Below are positions 40,304 to 48,419 of a stretch of 64,000 nucleotides of DNA, one piece after another. This DNA comes from Streptomyces sp. Ru71 (GTDB lineage: Bacteria > Actinomycetota > Actinomycetes > Streptomycetales > Streptomycetaceae): assembly GCF_002920535.1 (NCBI RefSeq), contig NZ_PQSS01000001.1, positions 124,001 through 188,000 of the forward strand, in the 5' to 3' direction. Below the pieces are notes generated by a model. The model had not been told where the DNA came from and searched no databases. It was given only the letters and a program-made list of their open reading frames with translations. The position numbers and the translations under genes were made by a program. The number at the start of each line of letters is the position of its first letter. Position 1 is the first letter of the stretch.

Positions 40304-41761
40304 ATGCGGAGAACCGAATCACCAGCCCGGACATCGCGTTGGCCGGCACTGGCCGTGCTCTGTGCCGGGCAGTTGATGGTCATCCTCGACGGGACCATCG
40401 TGAACGTGGCGCTGCCGTCCATCCAGCGGGACCTCGGCTTCTCCGCATCGAGCCTGGCCTGGGTGGTCAACGCCTATCTGGTCCCCTTCGGCGGCCTGCT
40501 GCTGCTCTCCGGACGGCTCGGCGACCTCGTCGGCCGCAAGCGCGTCTTCGTCGCCGGCCTGGGCATCTTCACGACTGCCTCGCTGCTGTGCGGCGTCGCG
40601 CAGGACCCGGCGGTGCTGCTCGCCTCCCGGTTCGTCCAGGGCATCGGCGGCGCGGTGACCTCTGCCGTGACTCTCGGCATGGTCGTGACTCTGTTCCCGG
40701 AGCCGAAGGAACGGGCGAGGGCCATCGGCGTCTACAGTTTCGTCCAGTCCGCCGGTGGGTCGATGGGCCTCCTCGCCGGCGGCGCCCTGACCCAGACCAT
40801 CAGCTGGCACTGGATCTTCATCGTCAACATGCCGATCGGCATCGCGGCCGCGCTGTCGGCCGGACGCGTGCTCGCCCCCGAGCCCGGTGCCGGCCTCGAC
40901 AAGGGGACCGACGTCCTGGGCGCGCTCCTGGTCACCTCCGCACTGATGCTCGGGGTCTACACGATCGTCGGGACCACCGACCACGGCTGGACCTCCGCGC
41001 ACACACTGAGCCTCGGCGCCACGGCACTCGTACTGCTCCTGGCATTCGTCGCCCGCCAGGCCAAGACGCCCCACCCGCTGCTGCCGCTGCGCGTGTTCCG
41101 CTCACGCAACGTCTCGGGAGCCATGGGCATACAGGCCCTCATGGTGGCCGGAATGTTCAGCTTTCAGTTCCTGTGCGTGCTCTACCTGCAGAAGGTGCTC
41201 GGCTTCGACGAGATACACACCGGCCTCGGCATCTTCCCCGTCTCGGTCGCGATCGGCGCACTGTCCCTCGGTCTCTCACCCAGGCTGATCGCACGCTTCG
41301 GCCCCCGTGCCGTGCTCCTTCCCGGGCTCGCGCTCATCGCTGCGGGTCTCGCCGCCCTCGGCCGCGTACCGGCAGGCGGACGCTACGCCGTGGACGTTCT
41401 GCCCGCGTTGCTGCCACTCGGCATCGGCTTCGGCCTCGCGATGCCTTCGCTGGCCACGCTCGCGATGTCAGCGGCCACACCCAGGGACTCGGGGATCGCC
41501 TCCGGCATGTTCAACACCATGCAGCAGATCGGCAGCGCCTTCGGCCTCGCGGTCCTCACCACGCTCGCCACCTCGCACACCAACGCGCTGCTGGGCGGCG
41601 GCGCGGGCACCGCCTCGGCACTCACGAGCGGCTATCAACTCGCCTTCCGCGTCGGCTCGGGCCTCGTCACCGCCGCTCTGCTCCTCGCCGCCACCCTGCT
41701 GCGCTCTCCCGCGAGGGTGCGACGTCCAGCGGCCGAGGAGAACCCGGTCCCGGCCGCATGA
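40304..41761 (+). CDS. MFS drug:H+ antiporter, DHA2 family
   Basis: A 485-residue major facilitator protein with about 14 helices, the DHA2 (QacA/EmrB-like) type. It has MVILDGTIVNVALPSIQRDLG (motif D1), GRLGDLVGRKRVFVAGL (motif A) and a long second half. It likely exports a drug or metabolite. The ATG at 40304 is chosen because GGGAGGG lies 6 nt upstream; an ATG at 40262 in the same frame falls inside the operator. Probably controlled by the divergent HxlR protein. Its last 95 bp overlap the convergent nucleotidyltransferase gene. Confidence 0.9.
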   Translation: MRRTESPARTSRWPALAVLCAGQLMVILDGTIVNVALPSIQRDLGFSASSLAWVVNAYLVPFGGLLLLSGRLGDLVGRKRVFVAGLGIFTTASLLCGVAQDPAVLLASRFVQGIGGAVTSAVTLGMVVTLFPEPKERARAIGVYSFVQSAGGSMGLLAGGALTQTISWHWIFIVNMPIGIAAALSAGRVLAPEPGAGLDKGTDVLGALLVTSALMLGVYTIVGTTDHGWTSAHTLSLGATALVLLLAFVARQAKTPHPLLPLRVFRSRNVSGAMGIQALMVAGMFSFQFLCVLYLQKVLGFDEIHTGLGIFPVSVAIGALSLGLSPRLIARFGPRAVLLPGLALIAAGLAALGRVPAGGRYAVDVLPALLPLGIGFGLAMPSLATLAMSAATPRDSGIASGMFNTMQQIGSAFGLAVLTTLATSHTNALLGGGAGTASALTSGYQLAFRVGSGLVTAALLLAATLLRSPARVRRPAAEENPVPAA

Positions 41762-42482
41762 GCTCCAAGTCCTCGCCCCACGCGTCCAGTACCGCGCCGT
41801 GCCCGGCCCGCCGGGCCACCTCCTCGACCTGGGCGAAGAGACGGCGCTGCGTGGGCACGTCGCCCGTGGCCGAGATATGGCTCAGGGCGTCCAGCAGCGC
41901 CTCGCTGTCCCAGCCGGGCAGGGGGAAGCGGGCCAGCTCCCACTCCAGGTACTTGTTGTAGGGGCGGGGACGACGGTCCAGGGCGAAGAGCAGCTCCAGC
42001 AGGAACCGGATGCTGTCGGCGGCGTCGAGCCGGGCCGCGAGCGGATGTCCGTCGCGGTCGTTCTTGACCGAGCGGTAGAGGGAGTTGGCGTAGGCGTCGA
42101 GCCACTCGCCCGCATCCCGGAACGCCTCGTCGGCGTCCAGGCGGAGCTTGTCGGCCAGGATCCGGGTGATGGTCCCGTCGAGCCGGTCGAGTACGACCCG
42201 GGCCCGTGCGAGGGCGTACCGCTCGAAGCCGGGCATGCCGGCGGCGCGGAACTCGTCGAGAGAGAGGAAGACCAGGTCGAGTTCCGGGGTGCGGTGCCCC
42301 CTGAACCGGGTGAGGGCCGTGGCCGCCCCGTCGGCGAGAACGACGTACAGATCGTGGTCGGAGTAGGCGGTGGTCATCCCTTCGTGGGCCCGGGATCCCT
42401 TGAGGACCAGTCCGACGACAGCCGGGTCGGCCGCGGCGAGGCGGACGAACGCGTCGTAGGAGATGTGCTCCTGATCTGTCAT
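41667..42482 (-). CDS. Nucleotidyltransferase-fold protein (aminoglycoside adenylyltransferase-like)
   Basis: A 271-residue protein. The N-terminal nucleotidyltransferase fold shows VVGLVLKGSRAHEGMTTAYSDHDLYVVL, equivalent to the GS...DxD metal-binding motif, and a third acidic residue in PELDLVFLS. The C-terminal half is helical as in ANT-type enzymes and has the RSVKNDRDG and PYNKYLEWELARFPLPGW features. It may adenylylate a small molecule; antibiotic resistance is not shown. Start ATG at 42482. The final about 30 residues lie antisense to the exporter gene and are low-complexity, so the natural end may be effectively earlier. Confidence 0.75.
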   Translation of the reverse strand: MTDQEHISYDAFVRLAAADPAVVGLVLKGSRAHEGMTTAYSDHDLYVVLADGAATALTRFRGHRTPELDLVFLSLDEFRAAGMPGFERYALARARVVLDRLDGTITRILADKLRLDADEAFRDAGEWLDAYANSLYRSVKNDRDGHPLAARLDAADSIRFLLELLFALDRRPRPYNKYLEWELARFPLPGWDSEALLDALSHISATGDVPTQRRLFAQVEEVARRAGHGAVLDAWGEDLELMRPGPGSPRPLDVAPSRESAAGWRRGAERR

Positions 42483-42639
42483 CGACACTTCGCCAATCCC
42501 TGCTGTCCGCAGGCCAGTTGACCCTCGATCGGCCAAGGGTACGCCGATCGTCTCTCGGTACCGCGCCACGTCCCGGGTGATCATGCGATTGACTGGGGCC
42601 GGCACCTCACCGAGTGACATGAACCATGGAGGCCAGGCA

Positions 42640-43224
42640 GTGAAGCAGAACGACACTCCGCTGATACCGACCGCGGAGTGGCTGGAGGAACGGCTGGGCG
42701 CGGGCTCGCTCTGGCGGCCGAACGGGGCGGACCTGCCGCCCGAGTTGACCGACGAGCGATCGAGGGAGTTCCTGCTCAACGTCGGCTTTCCCGCCGTCGA
42801 CCTCGACGCGGTGGGAATCGACACCAGGCATCTGAGGGGCGAGGACGCGCTGGATCCGTTCGACGCCGACGAGATCTACGGACGCCGCTACCCCGACGAC
42901 CACTCGCCGCCCGAGAACTTCTGCTTCACCGTGGCCCTGTGGGGCGACCAGCACCTGATGCTGGAGGCGGCGGACGGCGGCATCACCCACTACGACCCCA
43001 ACGGCTGGGACCACGCGGACGGATGGCAGGGACCCGCCGCCGACTCCCTGCCCAGCCTCGCCGTGCTCCTCGCGCTGATCGCCGAGTCGAGCGACGGCCT
43101 GGCCGCGGAGGACGACGCCGTACGCGCGGCCGCCGTCGCCGAGGTGCGTGAGCGCCTGATCGGGCACGACTTGTTCGTGGACGATTCCGGGTTCTGGGAC
43201 GGGGTCTTCGAGTACCTGGAGTGA
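42640..43224 (+). CDS. SUKH-like protein (probable SUKH-4 immunity-type domain)
   Basis: A 194-residue acidic protein. LPPELTDERSREFLLNVGFPAVDL near the start and LMLEAADGGITHYDPNG and SLAVLLALIAES later fit the SUKH superfamily, especially the SUKH-4 group, which includes immunity proteins against polymorphic toxins and, in streptomycetes, many stand-alone copies. No toxin gene is adjacent. GTG at 42640 has GGAGG 7 nt upstream; an in-frame ATG at 42619 is possible. The next small membrane-protein gene is 90 bp downstream on the same strand. Confidence 0.68.
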   Translation: MKQNDTPLIPTAEWLEERLGAGSLWRPNGADLPPELTDERSREFLLNVGFPAVDLDAVGIDTRHLRGEDALDPFDADEIYGRRYPDDHSPPENFCFTVALWGDQHLMLEAADGGITHYDPNGWDHADGWQGPAADSLPSLAVLLALIAESSDGLAAEDDAVRAAAVAEVRERLIGHDLFVDDSGFWDGVFEYLE

Positions 43225-43314
43225 GAACCGACCCGGCCGGCCCGAGCGGGTCGAGGAGCGGCGCCGTGGGGTAGGACTGAGGGAGAAGGGTACGGCGGAC
43301 ACGGGGGTCCACCA

Positions 43315-43542
43315 ATGAAACGTCTCGTCGGTGCCGCGAAGGCGGTTGGGCGTTACCTGCTTCCTGTCCTCATCGGGGCGCTGTTCGTGCTGGGTGCGCT
43401 GGGCGCCGCCAAGGTCATCGACCTGCCCGATGGCAAGGGCTCGGACGGGCCGGCCGACTTCGACGATCCGTTCTGGCCGCCCCTGCCGACTCCGCCCCCA
43501 CCGCCCCCGGTCAACCACAACCCGATGGTGCCGGGGTTCTAG
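43315..43542 (+). CDS. Small membrane protein with proline-rich tail
   Basis: A 75-residue protein: one hydrophobic helix (about 14-33, YLLPVLIGALFVLGALGAA), then an acidic linker (KGSDGPADFDDPF) and a Pro-rich end (PPLPTPPPPPPVNHNP). No family recognised. The tail probably lies outside the membrane. It follows the SUKH-like gene by 90 bp and could be co-transcribed. Codon use is normal for the region. GGGGG precedes the ATG. Confidence 0.55.
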   Translation: MKRLVGAAKAVGRYLLPVLIGALFVLGALGAAKVIDLPDGKGSDGPADFDDPFWPPLPTPPPPPPVNHNPMVPGF

Positions 43543-43752
43543 AAAGGGCGGATGTCCCAAGGGGGCAACAGTCCGGTTAGCAGACGCTTTCGGGCGGTGC
43601 AACCCGTCCGGGGGCACGTCGTGGCGCGCGGAGTGTGGGGCGCCGCGCCATACCGTTGCCTGTTGAACCACCCCTACGGTGCCCGGCACGGATCGCTCCC
43701 GCCGCTTGCCGGGGAGCGAACCGGTGTCCCCCCAAGACGCCGAGGAGCCGCC

Positions 43753-45276
43753 ATGCAGCCACCACCGTTCCCGCCGGCCGCCACCCACCCCGCTTCCGCA
43801 CCGCGGGCGAACCATGCCCCGCCGCGGTCGACGTGGCGCGGGGCCCTGTCCCGTCTCGTGGCCGTCGTGGCCCTCGTCCTCGGGGCAGCGCTGCTCGGCC
43901 CGGTGCCGGCCGCGCGCGCCGCTGTCACCCTGACCAAGGTCACCGACTTCGGGGCCAACCCGGGGCAGTTGAACATGTACGTCTACCGGCCGGCCTCCCT
44001 GACCGCGCAGCCGGCCGTGGTGTTCGCGCTGCACGGCTGCACCCAGAACGCCCAGGCCTACGCCGACCACTCCGGCCTGCCCCGGTTCGCCGACCAGTAC
44101 GGCTTCCTGCTGGTGTTCGCCGAGACCACCTCGTCCAACAACGCGAACAGCTGCTTCAACTGGTTCCAGAGCGGCGACAACCGCAGAGGCCAGGGCGAGG
44201 CCGCCTCGATCCGGCAGATGGCCGCGCACGCCGTCTCCGCCTACGGCGCGGACGCCCGGCGCACCTACATCACAGGACTGTCGGCCGGCGGCGCCATGAC
44301 CTCGGTGATGCTCGCCGCCTACCCGGACGTCTTCCAGGCCGGCGCGGTCGTCGCCGGCCTGCCCTACGGCTGCGCCACCGACGTCGGCAGCGCGTACACG
44401 TGCATGAACCCCGGCACCGACCTGACGCCGGCTCAGTGGGCGCAGAAGGTCCACGACGCCTACCCCTCCTGGCCGGGTCCGTGGCCGCGGGTGGCCGTCT
44501 GGCACGGCGACAAGGACACCACCGTCACACCGCGCAACGCCGACGAACTGCGTGACCAGTGGACCGCCGTGCACGGTCTGTCCCAGACGCCGAGCCGCAC
44601 CTCGGTGATCGGCCCCGACTCCACCCGGCACGAGGAGTACCTGGCGGCGGACGGCTCGGTGGCCGTCGAGGTGAACCGGGTCCCCGGCATCGCGCACGGC
44701 ACCCCGGTCGACCCGGGGACCGGGCCGCAGCAGTGCGGCAGCACCGGCGCCGCCTACTTCCTGGACTCCATCTGCTCCAGCTACTGGATCACCCAGTTCT
44801 TCGGCCTGAGCGGATCCGCCTCCCAGCCCGGCTCGCTGCCCGCTCCGACCGGGCTGACCGCGACGGGCGCCACCGACACCACGATCAGCATGGGCTGGAA
44901 CCCCGTCGAGGGTGCCACCGGCTACGCCGTCTACCGCGACGGCGCCCGGATCGCCACGCCGACGGCGACCTCGTACACCGACACCGGCCTGTCCGCCGGC
45001 ACCTCGCACACGTACGCGGTCGCCGCCCGGGACGCCGACGGCACGGCGGGAGCGCTGTCGGCCGCGCTCACCGCGCGCACCACCGGCGCCACCGCCTCCT
45101 GCTGGACCGCGAGCAACTACGCCCATGTCCAGGCCGGCCGTGCCACCACCAGCGGCGGTTACGCCTACGCCAAGGGCTCGGGCCAGAACATGGGCCTGTA
45201 CAACACCTTCGTCACGACGACCCTGAAGGAATCACCGGCCGGCTACTTCACCGTCGCGAACGGCGCATGCCCCTGA
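43753..45276 (+). CDS. Secreted PHB-depolymerase-family esterase with FN3 domain
   Basis: A 507-residue secreted enzyme. It has a long signal peptide (about 1-56, ending PVPAARA), a catalytic domain of the PHB depolymerase/feruloyl-esterase type (about 57-355) with oxyanion loop FALHGCTQNA, nucleophile in GLSAGGAM, acid in HGDKDTTVTP and His in GIAHGTPVD. An FN3 domain follows (about 365-450, GWNPVEGATGYAVYRDG). The end (about 453-507, starting SCWTASNYAHVQAGRA and ending in NGACP) is like the small C-terminal substrate-binding module of such esterases. It probably hydrolyses extracellular polyesters or plant-wall esters. The ATG has GAGG 6 nt upstream. Confidence 0.88.
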   Translation: MQPPPFPPAATHPASAPRANHAPPRSTWRGALSRLVAVVALVLGAALLGPVPAARAAVTLTKVTDFGANPGQLNMYVYRPASLTAQPAVVFALHGCTQNAQAYADHSGLPRFADQYGFLLVFAETTSSNNANSCFNWFQSGDNRRGQGEAASIRQMAAHAVSAYGADARRTYITGLSAGGAMTSVMLAAYPDVFQAGAVVAGLPYGCATDVGSAYTCMNPGTDLTPAQWAQKVHDAYPSWPGPWPRVAVWHGDKDTTVTPRNADELRDQWTAVHGLSQTPSRTSVIGPDSTRHEEYLAADGSVAVEVNRVPGIAHGTPVDPGTGPQQCGSTGAAYFLDSICSSYWITQFFGLSGSASQPGSLPAPTGLTATGATDTTISMGWNPVEGATGYAVYRDGARIATPTATSYTDTGLSAGTSHTYAVAARDADGTAGALSAALTARTTGATASCWTASNYAHVQAGRATTSGGYAYAKGSGQNMGLYNTFVTTTLKESPAGYFTVANGACP

Positions 45277-45337
45277 CCCGGACCTGCGCACCACCGGGTG
45301 CCGGCCACCGTCGGCGCACGCGCGCCGGCGTGGGCCG

Positions 45338-46573
45338 TCATCGGCTGCGCCCCGCGAGTTCGGCGACGCTCTCGGCGACCGCGTCCACCTCGTCCTCGGT
45401 GTTGTAGTAGTGCGGTGACAGGCGCAGGCACCAGTCGACGTCCTTGTCGCCGAAGTCGAACTGCGCGAACTCGCGGAAGCTCAGCGCCGAGTTGACGCCG
45501 CGCTCGTCCAGCGCCGCCTTGAACGGCTGCGGCTGCGGGCCCTCGACGGCGAAGGTCACCAGCGCCGCGGGGGCCGGGCCGCGGTCGAGCAGGCGCACAC
45601 CGGGCACGTCGGCCAGCCGCTCGCGCAGCCGCGCGGCCAGCGCCGGGGTGCGCCGTGCGACGGGGGCGAGGCCGACCCGCAGGGCGTAGCGGATCGCCGC
45701 GGCGGAGCCGAGGACGGTCGCGTACGGGAACTCCCACTCCTCGAACCGGGCCGCGGTCTCGACGGGCCGGTAGGCGCCGGGTTCGGTCCAGCGCGCGCCG
45801 TGCATGTCGATGAACAGCGGCTCGTACCCGGCCCGCAGGACGCGGTCGGAGACGTACAGGAATCCCGAACCACGCGGTCCGCGCAGGAACTTGCGGCAGG
45901 TCGCGGTGAGCAGGTCACAGCCGATGGCGTCGACGTCGATCTCGAACTGGCCGACCGACTGGCAGGCGTCGACCAGGTACAGCAGGTCCAGCTCCCGGCA
46001 GTGCCGGCCGATCTCGGCCACGGGCTGGACCAGGCCGGAGTTGGTGGGCACGTGGGTGGCGGCGACCAGGCGCGGGCGGTGGGCGCGCATCAGCGCGGCC
46101 ATGGCCTCCACGTCGACGCCGCTGCCGTCCGGGTGGTCGGGGGCGTGCACGATCTCGACGCCGTGCCGCCTGCGCAGTGCGAGGAAGGCGATCTGGTTGG
46201 AGATGAAGTCGTTGCGGGTGGTCAGGACGGTGTCGCCCGGGCGGAAATCGATCGCGGAGAGCGCCTTGGTGTAGGCGTGGGTGGCGCTCGCGGCGAAGGC
46301 GATGTTGCGGGGCCGGGCGTTGATCAGTTCGGCGGTCGCCGCGTGGAAGTCGGCGATCTCGTCGGCCCGTGCGGCGGCGGCCTCGTAGCCGCCCACGGTG
46401 GCCTCCAGCTGCAGGTGGTCGAGCACGGCCTGCAGCACGGGACGGGCCATGAGCCCACAGCCGGCGTTGTTGAAGTGGATGACCTTCTCGCAGCCGGGGG
46501 TGTCGGCCCGCAGGGCGGCGAGGTCGAGAAGCGGTTCCTGCGTCGGGAGAGAAGCGCTACCATGATTCTTCAT
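45338..46573 (-). CDS. Class-V aminotransferase-fold PLP enzyme (cysteine desulfurase/lyase-like)
   Basis: A 411-residue PLP enzyme of fold type I, class V. It opens with IHFNNAGCGLMARPVL and has DACQSVGQFEIDV (PLP-binding Asp) and ATCRKFLRGPRGSGFLYV, where K228 should carry PLP. Members include cysteine desulfurases, isopenicillin N epimerases and kynureninase-like lyases; the SufS-type active-site loop is not evident, so a desulfurase is not assured. It is divergent from a MocR regulator and the two ATGs share CATG at 46571-46574. No ribosome binding site is found upstream, so the mRNA may be leaderless. Confidence 0.85.
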   Translation of the reverse strand: MKNHGSASLPTQEPLLDLAALRADTPGCEKVIHFNNAGCGLMARPVLQAVLDHLQLEATVGGYEAAAARADEIADFHAATAELINARPRNIAFAASATHAYTKALSAIDFRPGDTVLTTRNDFISNQIAFLALRRRHGVEIVHAPDHPDGSGVDVEAMAALMRAHRPRLVAATHVPTNSGLVQPVAEIGRHCRELDLLYLVDACQSVGQFEIDVDAIGCDLLTATCRKFLRGPRGSGFLYVSDRVLRAGYEPLFIDMHGARWTEPGAYRPVETAARFEEWEFPYATVLGSAAAIRYALRVGLAPVARRTPALAARLRERLADVPGVRLLDRGPAPAALVTFAVEGPQPQPFKAALDERGVNSALSFREFAQFDFGDKDVDWCLRLSPHYYNTEDEVDAVAESVAELAGRSR

Positions 46574-47993
46574 GTCTGACAGTAGCAGTACTGAGACCCT
46601 GCTGGCGATCCTCCGTCAGGAGCTCGCCCGGCTCGCCCCCGGCGACCGGCTGCCCAGCAGCCGGGAACTGATCGCCCGGCACAGCGTCGGACCGGTCACC
46701 GTCTCGCGTGCCATCGCCCAGCTGGCGGCCGAGGGCGCCGTGGTCGTACGGCCCGGCAACGGCACCTTCGTCGCACCCCGTCAGGCTCGCGGCGCGAACG
46801 CCCAGGGCGACACGTCCTGGCAGGCCATCGCCCTGGCGGGACGCGACCGTGCCGTCGCCGACCCCGGTGAGCCGGACGGCCCGCCGGGACCGCTGCCGCC
46901 GGGCACCGTCACCCTCTCCGGCGGCTACCTGCACGAAGCCCTCCAGCCCGGCAGGGCGCTCGGCGCCGCACTCGCCCGGGCCGCCCGCCGCCCGGACGCC
47001 TGGCACCGCGCACCGGCCGCCGGCCTCGCACCACTGCGCGCGCTGTTCGCACGCCAGGCCGGAAGCGCCGTCAGCCCCGACGACGTGCTCATCACGGGCG
47101 GTGGCCAAGGCGCCCTGTCCATGCTGTTCCGGGCCGTCGCCGCCCCCGGCAGCCCGCTGCTCGTCGAGTCGCCCACCTACCCCGGCGCGCTCGCCGCCGC
47201 CCGGGCCGCCGGACTGCGTCCGGTGCCCGTCCCGATGGACGAGGACGGGGTGCGCCCTGACCTGCTCGCCGAGGCGTTCGCCATGACCGGGTCCCGGCTC
47301 TTCTACTGCCAGCCGACCTTCCACAACCCCACCGGCGCCGTCCTCGCCGCCGAACGCCGCCGCCAGGTCGTCGACGTGGCCCGCGCCGCCGGGGCGTTCC
47401 TGATCGAGGACGACTTCGCCCGTCACCTCGGCCACGGCCGCCCCGTGCCGGGACCCCTCGTGGCGGACGACCGCGACGGCACGGTGGTCCACCTCACCTC
47501 ACTGACCAAGCCCGCCTCGCCCAGCCTGCGGATCGGCGCCGTGATCGCCCGCGGCCCGGTGATGCGCCGCCTGCTCGGGATGCGCAGGGTGGACGACTTC
47601 TTCATCGCCCGCCCGCTGCAGGAGGCCGCCGTCGAACTGCTCTCCACCCCGGCCTGGGACCGCCACCTGCGGACCCTCGGCACCGCCCTGCGCGAACGCT
47701 GCGCCGTGCTGGCCGACGCCCTCGCCCACGAGCTGCCCGACGCGACGCTCACCCGCCTTCCCGCCGGGGGCTTCCACCTGTGGCTGCGGCTGCCGCCGGC
47801 CCTCACGGACGCCACCCTCGGCGACGCGGCCCGCACCCACGGCGTGACCGCCGACGCCGGCCGCCACTACTTCCCGGCCGAACCGCCGACCACCCACCTG
47901 CGCCTGAACTTCGCCGCCACCGCGGACCCCGCCGACCTGCGCGAAGCGGCCCGCCGCCTGGCCGCGGCCGCCCACTCCCTGGCCGCCGGCTGA
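46572..47993 (+). CDS. MocR/PdxR-family regulator (GntR HTH plus aminotransferase domain)
   Basis: A 473-residue regulator: GntR winged HTH (about 8-70, GDRLPSSRELIARHSVGPVTVSRAIAQLAAEG in pieces) fused to a fold type I aminotransferase domain (about 110-470). PLP lysine K313 is in LTSLTKPASPSLRIG. MocR proteins bind PLP and often control the divergent PLP-related gene, which here is the class-V enzyme. The ATG lies 1 bp from the opposing ATG; no good ribosome binding site is visible. A TACCAT hexamer ends 9 nt before the ATG and could be the -10 of a leaderless promoter. Confidence 0.87.
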   Translation: MSDSSSTETLLAILRQELARLAPGDRLPSSRELIARHSVGPVTVSRAIAQLAAEGAVVVRPGNGTFVAPRQARGANAQGDTSWQAIALAGRDRAVADPGEPDGPPGPLPPGTVTLSGGYLHEALQPGRALGAALARAARRPDAWHRAPAAGLAPLRALFARQAGSAVSPDDVLITGGGQGALSMLFRAVAAPGSPLLVESPTYPGALAAARAAGLRPVPVPMDEDGVRPDLLAEAFAMTGSRLFYCQPTFHNPTGAVLAAERRRQVVDVARAAGAFLIEDDFARHLGHGRPVPGPLVADDRDGTVVHLTSLTKPASPSLRIGAVIARGPVMRRLLGMRRVDDFFIARPLQEAAVELLSTPAWDRHLRTLGTALRERCAVLADALAHELPDATLTRLPAGGFHLWLRLPPALTDATLGDAARTHGVTADAGRHYFPAEPPTTHLRLNFAATADPADLREAARRLAAAAHSLAAG

Positions 47994-48087
47994 CCTGCCG
48001 CCGGCCAGGACATCGTGCGTTCAACCATCTGGCGGCGGCGCCCTGTGTCAAAACCGACCAACTCTCGGGTAGCCGCAGGTCGCGCTC

Positions 48088-48116
48088 TTGACCACTGTGG
48101 TCCCGGCCACTACCTT
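48088..48116 (+). promoter_or_regulatory. Promoter of the xdh operon
   Basis: TTGACC (48088-48093), an exact 17-bp spacer and TACCTT (48111-48116) form a good vegetative (HrdB-type) promoter. Predicted transcription starts near 48123, giving a leader of about 300 nt before xdhA. Confidence 0.65.
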
Positions 48117-48158
48117 GCGATAACAGACCCGTGACTGCCGAAAGGAGGCGACCAGCAG

Positions 48159-48236
48159 ATGTACACCAGCTCTGATCTGGGTCGCCTCGCCCACGCCACC
48201 GCCTGGGTTCCGGGTCGAATCGCGCACGGCTGCTGA
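48159..48236 (+). CDS. Leader ORF of 25 codons upstream of xdhA
   Basis: ATG at 48159 encodes MYTSSDLGRLAHATAWVPGR followed by IAHGC and TGA at 48234. AAAGGAGG (48141-48148) lies 10 nt before it, a much stronger site than that of xdhA. About three-quarters of third positions are G or C, so it looks translated. It sits between the promoter and a terminator-like hairpin, like a leader peptide. No run of a single amino acid is present; the last codons are His-Gly-Cys. Function as an attenuator leader is inferred. Confidence 0.55.
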   Translation: MYTSSDLGRLAHATAWVPGRIAHGC

Positions 48237-48249
48237 AAACGCCGTTCTG

Positions 48250-48315
48250 ATGTGCCCGCCTCGGCACATTTTGGGTTTCCTTTCATGACCTCCCGGCACG
48301 TCGCTTTTGCGTGCC
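48250..48315 (+). promoter_or_regulatory. Competing hairpins (putative attenuator) upstream of xdhA
   Basis: ATGTGCC (48250-48256) pairs with GGCACAT (48263-48269), a 7-bp stem followed by ATTTTGGGTTTCC, terminator-like. GGCACG (48295-48300) pairs with CGTGCC (48310-48315). The core GTGCC, GGCAC, GGCAC, GTGCC of the four arms allows exclusive alternatives (1-2 with 3-4, or 1-3, or 2-4). A third stem GCGCCC/GGGCGC (48321-48343) follows. This is the topology of a transcription attenuator. The rest of the 426-bp gap (47994-48087 and 48344-48419) shows nothing clear. Confidence 0.55.
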
Positions 48316-48419
48316 ATTTGGCGCCCGCTTTCTCACGGGGCGCGTCTGAACACAGAAAGCTGCCTGAAATTGGCGAACATGATGAATCGACCCATCACGC
48401 ACAGAAATGAAGGCCCGGC

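Noticed and set aside
48285..48410. A 41-codon ORF just before xdhA
   Set aside because: No ribosome binding site, low GC at third positions, and it crosses the hairpins; unlikely to be translated.
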